64,000 bases of DNA from Calothrix sp. FI2-JRJ7 (GTDB taxonomy: Bacteria > Cyanobacteriota > Cyanobacteriia > Cyanobacteriales > Nostocaceae). Positions 34,054 through 42,156 of this stretch are shown here, piece by piece (within the stretch, counting starts at the first letter, position 1; every line of letters begins with the position of its first letter). The DNA lies in contig JAHHGX010000089.1 of the NCBI GenBank assembly GCA_019359675.1, positions 48,607-112,606 on the forward strand, given 5' to 3'. The position numbers were made by a program, and so were the translations under genes. Below the pieces are notes generated by a model. The model did no database searches. It was not told where the DNA came from and was given only the letters and a program-made list of their open reading frames with translations.

Positions 34054-34845
34054 ATGAAAGAACAACCAATTACTAATACAAATTATCAACCCTCAGAAGA
34101 CGCGATAAATCGCGTCTCTACAAACTATAAAAAAACGATTATTCGTCTAGAAAACATATTTAAAGTATACGGTATTGGTGAAACAGAAGTCCGCGCCCTT
34201 AGTGATGTGAACCTTACAATAGAAGAAGGTGACTATTGTTCAATTATGGGACCATCGGGTTCAGGAAAATCTACAGCAATGAATATCATCGGTTGTCTAG
34301 ACCGTCCTAGCTCTGGACATTACTACTTAGATAGTCTCGATGTTGCTCAAATGGAAGATAGCGAACTTGCACACATTCGTAACAAAAAACTAGGCTTCGT
34401 CTTCCAACAGTTTCACTTATTACAACAACTAAGCGCTTTAGAAAATGTAATGCTGCCAATGGTATATGCAGGTATTCCTAACTCTGAACGTAAAGACAGA
34501 GCAACTGAAGCATTAATTAAAGTCGGATTAGAAAAACGTTTACTAAATAAACCCAACCAACTATCTGGAGGACAACAACAACGGGTAGCAATTGCACGCG
34601 CTATTGTTAATCGTCCAGTTTTACTCCTTGCCGATGAACCTACAGGCGCCTTAGATTCGCGTACTACCCAAGAAGTACTTGACATATTCACAGAGCTTAA
34701 TGACAGTGGTATTACTGTTGTAATGGTAACGCACGAGCCAGAAGTTGCACGTCAAACTCGACGTATCGTCTGGTTCCGCGATGGTCAAGTTGTGCATTCA
34801 CATTTAACACCAGCTGATTTAAGTCAAGTTGCAGCTATGCAATAA
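34054..34845 (+). CDS. MacB/LolD-type ABC exporter ATPase
   Basis: A 263-residue ATP-binding protein. Walker [13 protein letters not shown], the Q-loop [12 protein letters not shown], signature [15 protein letters not shown] and Walker [15 protein letters not shown] are all present and intact. The N-terminal extension before [12 protein letters not shown] is unusual: residues 15-23 (EDAINRVST) are encoded by a dispersed GTAGAGAC-type palindrome (34096-34122) that keeps the frame open. It is the third gene of the exporter operon, 56 bp after the permease. Confidence 0.93.
   Translation: MKEQPITNTNYQPSEDAINRVSTNYKKTIIRLENIFKVYGIGETEVRALSDVNLTIEEGDYCSIMGPSGSGKSTAMNIIGCLDRPSSGHYYLDSLDVAQMEDSELAHIRNKKLGFVFQQFHLLQQLSALENVMLPMVYAGIPNSERKDRATEALIKVGLEKRLLNKPNQLSGGQQQRVAIARAIVNRPVLLLADEPTGALDSRTTQEVLDIFTELNDSGITVVMVTHEPEVARQTRRIVWFRDGQVVHSHLTPADLSQVAAMQ
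34096..34122 (+). repeat. Palindromic repeat inside the ATPase coding sequence
   Basis: GAAGACGCGATAAATCGCGT followed by CTCTACA has the arms AGACGCGAT/ATCGCGTCT and the CTCTAC end of the GTAGAGAC family seen between genes elsewhere. It supplies nine codons near the N-terminus without breaking the frame. Confidence 0.65.
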
Positions 34846-34867
34846 GTTATGAGTTATGAGCGCCTCG

Positions 34868-34933
34868 TAAGGTGCGTGACGCTACTAGTTCATTAGTTTT
34901 AGTTCGCGAATGTTATGGCGTCACGCACCCTAC
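34868..34933. repeat. Dispersed palindromic repeat, GGTGCGTGAC family, copy 4
   Basis: TAAGGTGCGTGACGCTACTA at the left pairs with GGCGTCACGCACCCTAC at the right, between the convergent ATPase and HCP genes. It may act as a shared terminator structure. Confidence 0.85.
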
Positions 34934-34947
34934 CTCCTAACTTTTAA

Positions 34948-35478
34948 TTAAAGGCTGGCGGTTTTACCAGTTTGGGCTTGTGTTTCTATTGGTTTAACGT
35001 TGCTGTAACCCATTTGGTTTACAATTGTACGGAATACGGACATTTGTCCTTCAAATTCTAGGTTTTGGATTTTAGATAATAAGCTTTTTACGTTGTCGCT
35101 TGGTGTGTAGTCATTAGGCATTCCCACTACGCTTTTACCCATTTCTTCTGCCCAAACGTACCAAACTAGTAATTGATTGTTATCTTTTAAGGCGCCGTAT
35201 GTACGCGAGTATTCTGTATTTTCTTTGTCAACAATATCGCGCATGATTTGCAATTGCTCGTTGTCAGATAATTTTAAATAGTCTTGCACAAGCGAAGGTG
35301 CCAGTTCTGGTTCTGCGGCATTGGGTGCTGCACGAGTGATAGATTCACCCATTTCTGTATAAACAAGATAAAACCAAGCAAGTTTTGCATCAGTATCTAA
35401 CTTATCAAAGCCTTTTACCACTTCTTGTGATTCTTCTGTCAACGCTTGAGGAATTTGATTATTAAAACTGCTAACCAT
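34948..35478 (-). CDS. Helical carotenoid protein (OCP N-terminal-domain homologue)
   Basis: A 176-residue all-helical protein homologous to the N-terminal domain of the orange carotenoid protein. The helix motif LVYTEMGESITRAAPNAAEP contains Tyr40, equivalent to OCP Tyr44, and LLVWYVWAEEMG contains Trp106, equivalent to Trp110; both contact the carotenoid. HCPs bind a keto-carotenoid and quench singlet oxygen or phycobilisome excitation, depending on clade. Which HCP clade this is cannot be decided by eye. Its functional partner, the CTD homologue, lies 2.5 kb away at 37962. The gene is divergent from an acidic small protein, with a pair of direct repeats in the shared upstream region. Confidence 0.93.
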   Translation of the reverse strand: MVSSFNNQIPQALTEESQEVVKGFDKLDTDAKLAWFYLVYTEMGESITRAAPNAAEPELAPSLVQDYLKLSDNEQLQIMRDIVDKENTEYSRTYGALKDNNQLLVWYVWAEEMGKSVVGMPNDYTPSDNVKSLLSKIQNLEFEGQMSVFRTIVNQMGYSNVKPIETQAQTGKTASL

Positions 35479-35595
35479 CTTTAAGTTCCCTTCTATTTTG
35501 ATAATTGAATGATTGCTCCTTAAATCAGGAGTAACAAATTGAGGGCATCATAAACTACTACTGCTAGTAAGATTAGTTAGAAAATATTGTGTTCA

Positions 35596-35661
35596 ATTTA
35601 TCTGTCTCTGTGTAGAGGTAAAGTTAAAACCTCGATTTATCTATCTTTTTATAGAGGTAAG
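35596..35661. promoter_or_regulatory. Two direct repeats in the HCP divergent promoter region
   Basis: ATTTATCTGTCTCTGTGTAG with AGGTAAA (35596-35622) recurs as ATTTATCTATCTTTTTATAG with AGGTAAG (35635-35661), a period of 39 bp. They sit midway between the HCP start (35478) and the acidic-protein start (35755). They could be regulator sites serving either gene. Confidence 0.5.
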
Positions 35662-35754
35662 AATCTATCAAACGGTATCAAGACGTGATTTGTCAATGTT
35701 GGTAAGATGACATCATAAAAAAATCAAGTGCGTAAATTACGAAGGAGCAAAATC

Positions 35755-36120
35755 ATGGCTGACGAAGTAAAAATTAATGCCAGTGAAGTATCTCACGATG
35801 CACAGTTACTTGCAGACAATGTTGCCGATGGTGTAGAGAAGGCGCCTAAAGTTGATTTTGATGCTGACTATGAACTCGCTAAGCAAATGAGCGTCAGCCC
35901 AATTGATAATACTGAAGAAGGTCAAAAAGCTGCTGAAGCTGCGGTTGCACCTCAATATGAAATGGGTGAACCTGAAGATATGAGAGTTGAGCCAGGTGTA
36001 ACTGGTAATCCTGATGATTATATGAGCATGGCAAGTGAAATTTCGGGTACAGAAGCTGTTGGTAACGTTGATGATGACCTTATGAAGAAAGCTTTAGAAT
36101 TAGGTCAACCTGGTCAATAA
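35755..36120 (+). CDS. Small acidic protein of unknown function
   Basis: A 121-residue, strongly acidic, probably soluble and partly disordered protein. It begins MADEVKINASEVSHDAQLLA, has DADYELAKQMSVSP, and ends LMKKALELGQPGQ. I do not recognise a domain. The ATG at 35755 is preceded by a good ribosome-binding site (AAGGAG), so the upstream GTG at 35728 is rejected. It sits between the HCP gene and the queG-HAD pair. The absence of Cys and the high Asp/Glu content suggest a small regulatory or stress protein, which is a guess. Confidence 0.75.
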   Translation: MADEVKINASEVSHDAQLLADNVADGVEKAPKVDFDADYELAKQMSVSPIDNTEEGQKAAEAAVAPQYEMGEPEDMRVEPGVTGNPDDYMSMASEISGTEAVGNVDDDLMKKALELGQPGQ

Positions 36121-36131
36121 TTTTGTATAAG

Positions 36132-36189
36132 CTCGTTGTAAGCACTAAAGTGCTTGATTTAAGAAAAGCACTAAAGTACTTACAACGAG
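36132..36189. repeat. Inverted repeat CTCGTTGTAAG...CTTACAACGAG
   Basis: CTCGTTGTAAGCACTAAAGT at the left and AGTACTTACAACGAG at the right form a long hairpin with a second AGCACTAAAGT unit inside. It overlaps the end of the HAD gene and separates it from the convergent acidic-protein gene, so it may terminate both. Confidence 0.7.
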
Positions 36190-36821
36190 TCTCCATTCAC
36201 TATACTTATTAACTCACTAGGATGATTAATTAAAAAGTTAGGTTTCTGCTTGGCTAACGCTTCTGGGGAATTAAACCCCCATGTCACAGCAACTACTTTA
36301 ATATTCGCTTTCTTTGACGCTTCAATATCCCGCGTTTCATCTCCTACATAAATTACTTCTTGTGTTTTAATTTGTTTTTGCCGCAATACATTATTAATTA
36401 TTGTTGTTTTACCAAATATTGTCACTCCCGAATAAACAAATTCAAATAGATTATCTAAATTATTTATTCTCAGAAAGTCTGCTACATTATCTTGCGAATT
36501 AGAGGTAATAATTCCTAGTCTATGTCCTTCATTTCTTAATTCTACTAAAGCTTCCTGCATCCCAGCAATTGGTTTAAGTTCAGGAATTTTATTCTTTAAT
36601 TCTGATTTTACTTTTTTAACTAAAAACGGAATTTTAAAAATTGATATACCAGAATACTTTATTATTTCCCTAGATGTTAAATTTCTTAATATAGATAATT
36701 CTTCCGATCTAATTTGAATATAGCCAAAATCGGCGGCTAAACGATTTGCAACGCTAACAAGCGCATCTACTGTATCGGCGATAGTACCATCGAAATCAAA
36801 AATAATTACTTTGGTCGTCAT
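36180..36821 (-). CDS. HAD-superfamily phosphatase, phosphoglycolate-phosphatase-like
   Basis: A 213-residue HAD hydrolase. Motif I IIFDFDGTIADTVDA carries the nucleophile Asp, motif II LGIITSNSQDN the Thr/Ser position, a Lys in FGKTTIINNVLRQ, and motif III VIYVGDETRDIEASKKANIK the metal-binding Asp pair. The cap is helical as in Gph-type phosphatases, so phosphoglycolate or another small phosphate ester is the likely substrate. The gene begins inside the queG stop (ATGA overlap), which makes the pair an operon. Confidence 0.85.
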   Translation of the reverse strand: MTTKVIIFDFDGTIADTVDALVSVANRLAADFGYIQIRSEELSILRNLTSREIIKYSGISIFKIPFLVKKVKSELKNKIPELKPIAGMQEALVELRNEGHRLGIITSNSQDNVADFLRINNLDNLFEFVYSGVTIFGKTTIINNVLRQKQIKTQEVIYVGDETRDIEASKKANIKVVAVTWGFNSPEALAKQKPNFLINHPSELISIVNGDSL

Positions 36822-37783
36822 AATTTTGCCTGGAATGCTTCTATATTCGCCCGGGCATTCCGTCGTAACATAGACGGCTTTATTCGTCTTAAAGCCGATG
36901 CTGTAAAACGTTTATCCCATTCTTCGTCTGATATTTCTGCTAACTCTGCTAAAGACGGCGCCACATTTTCAGGATATGGTTGAAATTCGACGACATCAGT
37001 TACATTTGCGAAGCGTTGGTTCCAAGGACAAACATCTTGACAAATATCACATCCTGCTACCCAACCTTGCATTTTTGATTTAATCGTTTCTGGTAGTTCT
37101 TCGCTACGATTTTCAATTGTATGATAAGCAATACAACGATTTGCATCAACTACACCATCCGCAATAATGGCGCCTGTAGGACAAGCATCTATACAGCGAG
37201 TACAAGTTCCACAATGCTGAGTATGGGGTGTGTCGGGTGTTAACTCCAAGTTTGTTAGCACTTCTCCTAAAAATATCCATGAACCATGAGAACGTGAAAT
37301 TACATTACCATTTTTTGCTATCCAACCAATACCTGCTTTTTCTGACCACACTTTATCTTGAATCGGCCCTGTATCGGCATAATATCGCGTTTTAATATCC
37401 GGATGTAACGATTCTAACCAAGTGCTTAAAGCTTTGAGTTTTTTGTGCATGACTTTGTGATAATCCCTTCCCCAAGCGTATCGAGAGATTTTACCACATC
37501 TGTCTTTTATCTCTGTGACTTCTTGGTGTTGATGCGGTGTGTAATAATTTAATGCTACGCATACTAAAGATTTTACTTCAGGCATTACTAGCCTTATATC
37601 TCGGCGCGCTTTGTTTGACATCCACATCATATCGGCTTGATAGCCCAATTCGAGCCACTTACTCAAATTATTTACTTCAGAGAGCGTTAGCGCACTTGGC
37701 ACAGTAATTCCAACCTTATGAACTCCAAGTTCTAAGGCTTTACGCTTGACTTCATCACTACTGATTTTTTGCAATCCACTCAT
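36818..37783 (-). CDS. queG: Epoxyqueuosine reductase QueG
   Basis: QueG performs the last step of queuosine synthesis in tRNA, reducing epoxyqueuosine with a cobalamin cofactor and two [4Fe-4S] clusters. The 321-residue protein has ALNYYTPHQHQ, the QueG motif YYADTGPIQDKVWSEKAGIG, and the ferredoxin-type cluster motifs CGTCTRCIDACPTGAI and GCDICQDVCPWNQR. It ends in the usual arginine-rich region (ALRRIKPSMLRRNARAN). It is cytoplasmic. It precedes the HAD phosphatase gene with a four-base overlap. Confidence 0.95.
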   Translation of the reverse strand: MSGLQKISSDEVKRKALELGVHKVGITVPSALTLSEVNNLSKWLELGYQADMMWMSNKARRDIRLVMPEVKSLVCVALNYYTPHQHQEVTEIKDRCGKISRYAWGRDYHKVMHKKLKALSTWLESLHPDIKTRYYADTGPIQDKVWSEKAGIGWIAKNGNVISRSHGSWIFLGEVLTNLELTPDTPHTQHCGTCTRCIDACPTGAIIADGVVDANRCIAYHTIENRSEELPETIKSKMQGWVAGCDICQDVCPWNQRFANVTDVVEFQPYPENVAPSLAELAEISDEEWDKRFTASALRRIKPSMLRRNARANIEAFQAKL

Positions 37784-37961
37784 TTATCTCATCTACCTAC
37801 TGCGCCAACACTCTAATAAAATGTACTTTCTAATACTTTATCATTTACAACCATCTTTAGAAGTATTTGTAATGGTTTTAATAAATCCTTCTTAAATAAC
37901 TTTTATTTTCGGTTCAGGTGATGCAAATTAAGTTTAGCACGCATGATATATAGGTAATCTT

Positions 37962-38378
37962 ATGACAGCCGCTGAATTTACTTCTGTTGCAAATTCAACA
38001 AAAATTGAAGGAATTGAGGAGCCAACAATTTTAAGTTATTTTGAAACACTTAACGCTGGAGATTTTGAAGCAACGGCTGATTTATTCGCACCTGACGGTG
38101 TTATGCGTCCACCGTTTGAATCAGATATTTCTGGACGCGACGCAATAGTCAGTTACCTCAATCAAGAAGCTAAAGGTATAAAAGCTTACCCTAATCAAGG
38201 AATTATAGAAGTTTTAGAAGATGGACAATACCAGGTGCAAGTGTCTGGGAAAGCAGAAACTTCTTGGTGCGGTGTTAACGTGAGTTGGATATTTATTCTC
38301 AATGAAAGTAAAGAAATTCTTTACACGAGAGTAAAACTTTTAGCTTCGCCGCAAGAACTGTTGAATTTACGCAGGTAG
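37962..38378 (+). CDS. CTD homologue of the orange carotenoid protein (CTDH)
   Basis: A 138-residue NTF2-like protein homologous to the C-terminal domain of OCP. Key residues are Tyr26 (LSYFETLNAGDF, equivalent to OCP Tyr201) and Trp109 in NVSWIFILN (equivalent to Trp288). Cys103 in SWCGVNVSW is the position I recall forming the redox-sensitive disulfide of the CTDH dimer in Anabaena. CTDHs extract carotenoid from membranes and pass it to HCPs, or form OCP-like complexes with them. The gene is on the strand opposite HCP, 2.5 kb away. Confidence 0.92.
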   Translation: MTAAEFTSVANSTKIEGIEEPTILSYFETLNAGDFEATADLFAPDGVMRPPFESDISGRDAIVSYLNQEAKGIKAYPNQGIIEVLEDGQYQVQVSGKAETSWCGVNVSWIFILNESKEILYTRVKLLASPQELLNLRR

Positions 38379-38404
38379 TATGTATATTATGTACTACACA
38401 AGAT

Positions 38405-38426
38405 GCACAGGCAGGGATGCCTGTGC
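38405..38426. repeat. GCACAGGCAGGGATGCCTGTGC hairpin
   Basis: A short near-perfect palindrome after the CTDH gene with the same CACAGGCA/TGCCTGTG core as 4416-4435. The rest of the 38379-38646 gap shows one GGCGCC site and no gene. Confidence 0.6.
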
Positions 38427-38646
38427 TACGTTGTTGTGAATCAAATAAATTTAGTAAAGTTTATTATTTGGCTGACAGTACTAAAAATTTAAGTGATTTG
38501 TGGCGCCTCCTAAACAGTCACAATTTAATAGCACGTGTATAATGTGGTATTAAGATTACTGGAGATAATAGAGCCTTTCAATTGTGGGCTAATAAATGAT
38601 TCAACTATTTTGTTTATGAACCAGAAATAAATATTGGTAAAGCTGT

Positions 38647-39072
38647 TTAAGCAATTTCAGGCAATTTTGCTTCAAGTTTGAGGCAGTTACCACCATTAAC
38701 TTGTAATTGATACTCAACTTTGTCCATTAAGCGATTCATAATTAGCCATCCGTAACCACCTTCTTGTTTATCATTGGGACTAGGGGCAAAGTAGTCTGAC
38801 ATATCAAAACCATCACCACTGTCCCAAACTTCTAGAGCAATATCTCGGTCTTGAAGTTCTAGACGAATCAATATAGGAGCGTTTGGCAGGTCTTTGTGAG
38901 CGTGACGCACAGCATTTGAGTACGCTTCAACTAATACTAACCGTAACCGATTAGACTGCTTAGACCAATCAACCGATTGTCCTAACTCGACCTTAAGACA
39001 TCCTAGTAGCCAATCTTCTACAATCGTCAAAAACTTCAAGTCACTCGGTACATGAAGCTCAGTTTTCATCAT
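38647..39072 (-). CDS. Anti-sigma-factor-type serine kinase (RsbW-like HATPase)
   Basis: About 141 residues forming a single GHKL ATPase domain. The N-box is RLVLVEAYSNAVRHAHK, the G1 box VWDSGDGFDM and the G2 region EGGYGWLIMNRLMD. Such stand-alone kinases phosphorylate anti-anti-sigma (STAS) proteins and bind sigma factors or other partners. The gene starts one base after the stop of the PP2C phosphatase gene, so the two act as the opposing kinase and phosphatase of a partner-switching module. No STAS protein is in the window. Confidence 0.85.
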   Translation of the reverse strand: MMKTELHVPSDLKFLTIVEDWLLGCLKVELGQSVDWSKQSNRLRLVLVEAYSNAVRHAHKDLPNAPILIRLELQDRDIALEVWDSGDGFDMSDYFAPSPNDKQEGGYGWLIMNRLMDKVEYQLQVNGGNCLKLEAKLPEIA

Positions 39073-39073
39073 T

Positions 39074-40741
39074 CTATAAAACCTCCAAAGCAAGTATGGT
39101 TTGGTCGTCTTCTTGAGAATCAGTATCTTCCTGGATGCGAGCTAGTAAACTATCTAGACATAAGGGTTGCGGTTGATTTTTTAGTAGCTTCCACAAACCT
39201 TCCTGTTTTAACATAGAGCGGTTAATACCAGCACCAAGCTTGGATACCTCAGCATCAGGATGATTTGTTACCATTGCTTCGGTAATTCCGTCGCTAGCAA
39301 GGAGTAGTATATCTCCAGAGGAGAGAACTAACTGACCATATTCAGCTTGCCACTTGGGCAATATACCTAAAGGAACCCCACGTGTTGTTAAATAAGTTGG
39401 TTGTTGAACGCTCGTATCTTTGCTCGACCAAAGTAAAGGATAGATGTGTCCAGCATTAGCATAAACTAACTCCCCAGTCGCACTTATATAGCGCGCCAAA
39501 ACTATAGTTATGAAGCAATTATTGCCGATTAAATCATCGCACAAGGCATGATTTAGGTTTTGCATGACCACGTTTGGCAATTCGGGTGTTTCTTGGGATA
39601 GTTCACGACGCAGTACTGATATTGCGCTTGCCATAAACAAAGCTGCTGGAACACCTTTTCCAGATACATCCCCAACAGCTAACCATAAGTCACCTTTTGG
39701 GTGAACAAACACCTCAAAAAAATCCCCTCCTACCTCGCGTGCAGGCAAACAACTAGCTTGTATGCGCGCATTCTCAATTTCTGGTAGTCTTTGACGCAGC
39801 AAATTATTTTGAATTTGACGTGCAACTCCTAGTTCCAACCGAATTTGCTCTTGTTTCTCTTGTAGACGCTGATAAAGTTTGGCTTGCGAAAGCGCAAGTG
39901 CTGCTTGTTCAACAACTCCTGTTATCAACTGTATGTCCTGTTCTTGCCAAGAATAATCACGTTTATACTGGCATAAAGTCAAGATAGCTAAGAATTGTTG
40001 CTGATAAATCAACGGTACAACCAGTTGGTAACAAGGGTAAGTATCGTCACCTGACTGTGAAACTTGATAATTACGAGTTTCCAAAACTTTTTCGATTAAA
40101 ATTTCTGAATCAACCGGACAGCAAAATTCAGAAGCTTTTGGGTCTTGGTAGTAAAACTCGTCTTGTGTTAAATGGTCGTTTTCAACTGGCCGTACAAAGC
40201 AATAAGTCGCATCAAAACTCTGCCCAAGTGTCGCGACAATTTTTTGCAGCATACTACGGTAGTCAAGTGACTCCCTAACTGCCGTTGTCACTGCATTAAA
40301 TAGTGACTCACGTCTTAAAGCACGACTCAATTCTTGGGTTCGCTTTTTAACAACACGATACGTATCGGCTGCCTGTTCGACTACTGCTTTGAGACGGTCA
40401 GGCTTCCAAGGTTTGGTAATATACTTGAACACCTGACCGGAGTTGATAGCATCCACTAAGTCTTCGACATCTGTAAACCCAGTTAGCAAAATGCGGATTG
40501 TGTCGGGGAAACGTTCAACCGTGAGGCTAAGAAATTCCGTACCGTTCATCTCAGGCATTCGTTGGTCTGAGATAATTACAGCCATTTCGCCTTCTTTATC
40601 TAAGATGTCAATAGCACTGATAGCGTTGCTTGCTTTGAAAACTTGAAAATCGCGCCGAAAAGTACGGTAGAGTAGTTCTAGATTATCCGGTTCATCGTCT
40701 ACCACCATCAGCTTCAGTTTATCTAGCCCTGTTTCAGTCAT
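39074..40741 (-). CDS. Response regulator with GAF and SpoIIE-type PP2C phosphatase domains
   Basis: A 555-residue signalling protein. The receiver domain covers residues 8-125 (LMVVDDEPDNLELL, phospho-acceptor Asp59 in IISDQRMPEMNG, the Lys of YITKPWKP). A linker helix and GAF-like domain cover about 150-290, and a PP2C/SpoIIE phosphatase about 330-555 with metal-binding REVGGDFFEVF, VGDVSGKGVPAALFM, ASDGITEAM and EDDQT. Phosphorylation of the receiver probably controls the phosphatase, which would dephosphorylate a STAS protein. It is transcribed just ahead of the RsbW-like kinase gene. Confidence 0.92.
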   Translation of the reverse strand: MTETGLDKLKLMVVDDEPDNLELLYRTFRRDFQVFKASNAISAIDILDKEGEMAVIISDQRMPEMNGTEFLSLTVERFPDTIRILLTGFTDVEDLVDAINSGQVFKYITKPWKPDRLKAVVEQAADTYRVVKKRTQELSRALRRESLFNAVTTAVRESLDYRSMLQKIVATLGQSFDATYCFVRPVENDHLTQDEFYYQDPKASEFCCPVDSEILIEKVLETRNYQVSQSGDDTYPCYQLVVPLIYQQQFLAILTLCQYKRDYSWQEQDIQLITGVVEQAALALSQAKLYQRLQEKQEQIRLELGVARQIQNNLLRQRLPEIENARIQASCLPAREVGGDFFEVFVHPKGDLWLAVGDVSGKGVPAALFMASAISVLRRELSQETPELPNVVMQNLNHALCDDLIGNNCFITIVLARYISATGELVYANAGHIYPLLWSSKDTSVQQPTYLTTRGVPLGILPKWQAEYGQLVLSSGDILLLASDGITEAMVTNHPDAEVSKLGAGINRSMLKQEGLWKLLKNQPQPLCLDSLLARIQEDTDSQEDDQTILALEVL

Positions 40742-41107
40742 ATTTGACTTTGGTTTCGTGCCTGTTTAAAAGTGTTTCAGTACGAGTACTTCCACCCTAT
40801 GAACGAAAATAAATTACATGCTTATATAGAGGATACCCAGTTTGAATCTTATATTTTACAAGTATTTAAAAATATCCATCGCACTCCATTATGTATTACT
40901 GCACACCAACCAATAGTTTAACAGTCTTCGCTTACTATCCGCACACTAATGTATCTTTATTACCTAAAGACATACGGAAGTATTAATACTTAAGTAAATA
41001 TAATACTAATATACGTAAAAGATTTGATACCATGACAGTCTTTACAAATGTAGAGGCGTCTTACGTGAGGGCGCCTCTGCATCAATTGATTAATTATTTG
41101 TCTCTAC
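40742..41107. other. Intergenic, AT-rich, with one hairpin
   Basis: The gap holds an imperfect palindrome GTAGAGGCGTCTTACGTGAG with GGCGCCTCTGC (41050-41080) 28 bases after the end of the LuxR gene, possibly its terminator. A 40-codon ATG frame at 40799-40921 lacks a ribosome-binding site and is not believed. Confidence 0.45.
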
Positions 41108-41827
41108 TTAACCTACTAAACCAGAACGCAACGCGCGCACAGCAGCTTGAGTACGGTCATCAGCACATAGCTTATTTAAAATGTTACGTACATGGGTTTT
41201 GACGGTACCGACGGTGATATATAACCTTTCGGCAATAACAGCGTTACTACAACCTTCAACAATTAACTGTAATACCTCTAACTCTCGTTCCGTAAGAGTA
41301 TAAGGGTCAATCATTTGTTCATCGGTTTGCCCACCCGACTCAACCGACGCCGCGTTCGCCTCGCTGGTTGTGGCATCTATTTTGGTAGGATTAGTTTTTG
41401 CCTGTTGTAGGACAATTCGGGCAATCGCTGGGTCAATCCAAGCGTTACCGTTATAAGTGACGCGAACCGCTTCAAGCAAATTATCGTACTTAACATCCTT
41501 CATGCAGTATGAATCTGCCCCTGCTGCAAACGCCGCTAAAACTGCCTCCTTACTATCGCGCAGCGTTAAAATTAATACTCTAGTTCTTGTTTCATCGTTA
41601 CCTGCTTCTGATTTAATCTCGCGCGTTAACTCGATACCATCTTTGTCAGGTAATCCAATATCAACAATTGCTACATCCGGATGCACCAAAGAAAGCAGTT
41701 TTAGCCCTTCTGCTGCATTCGGCGCCTCTCCAACAACTTCAATTTCTCCTTTTTGTTGCAATGCAGTGCGGATACTCACACGGGTGAGGTCATGGTCTTC
41801 AATCAGAGCAACACGAATTTTACTCAT
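41108..41827 (-). CDS. NarL/LuxR-family response regulator
   Basis: A 239-residue two-component regulator. The receiver domain has ALIEDHDLTRVSIRTAL, phospho-acceptor Asp56 in VAIVDIGLPDKDG, and the Lys of YCMKDVKYDNLLEA. A flexible linker of about 40 residues rich in Thr, Ser and Ala follows. The LuxR helix-turn-helix at about 175-235 has LTERELEVLQLIVEGCSNAV and YITVGTVKTHVRNILNKLCA. No sensor kinase is adjacent, so its signal is unknown. It lies upstream of the REC-GAF-PP2C gene on the same strand but 370 bp away. Confidence 0.92.
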   Translation of the reverse strand: MSKIRVALIEDHDLTRVSIRTALQQKGEIEVVGEAPNAAEGLKLLSLVHPDVAIVDIGLPDKDGIELTREIKSEAGNDETRTRVLILTLRDSKEAVLAAFAAGADSYCMKDVKYDNLLEAVRVTYNGNAWIDPAIARIVLQQAKTNPTKIDATTSEANAASVESGGQTDEQMIDPYTLTERELEVLQLIVEGCSNAVIAERLYITVGTVKTHVRNILNKLCADDRTQAAVRALRSGLVG

Positions 41828-41920
41828 GGTCGATTTTTGCCCGTTTCGCAGTTGGCTGTAAAGTTGAGTTTACTAAAAAGTTTTACAAAATGTAGTAGTC
41901 ATACATCTTTACAAAACTAA

Positions 41921-41967
41921 GAGAAACCGGGTTTCAAAGTCGATATTTGGTAGAAACACGGTTTCTC
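41921..41967. repeat. AGAAACC-GGTTTCT dispersed hairpin, copy 2
   Basis: GAGAAACCGGGTTTC at the left and GAAACACGGTTTCTC at the right pair around about 17 bp. It lies in the divergent gap between the LuxR regulator and the WecG-type gene. Confidence 0.7.
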
Positions 41968-42156
41968 GCTGATTTACAAGAGTGCCTTCGGTACTAACTA
42001 TAATTTCGTTTAGCGAGACACTCCAAAGTATATTCAACATCAAAAAATTATATTTTACCCTTTGTTTGTAACTATTCAGACCAATCACCTTTGGAACAAA
42101 TTTGATAAACTAGCGTTCGTAATTAGTATGGTGTGAGGAACCAGAATTTGCAGGCT

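Noticed and set aside
31203..34845. Exporter operon as the heterocyst glycolipid exporter devBCA
   Set aside because: Gene order matches, but the permease has a full MacB-type periplasmic core and the proteins look like general MacA/MacB-type exporters; naming it devBCA would go beyond the sequence.
40799..40921. 40-codon ORF upstream of the REC-GAF-PP2C gene
   Set aside because: No ribosome-binding site and no similarity that I recognise; probably a chance frame.
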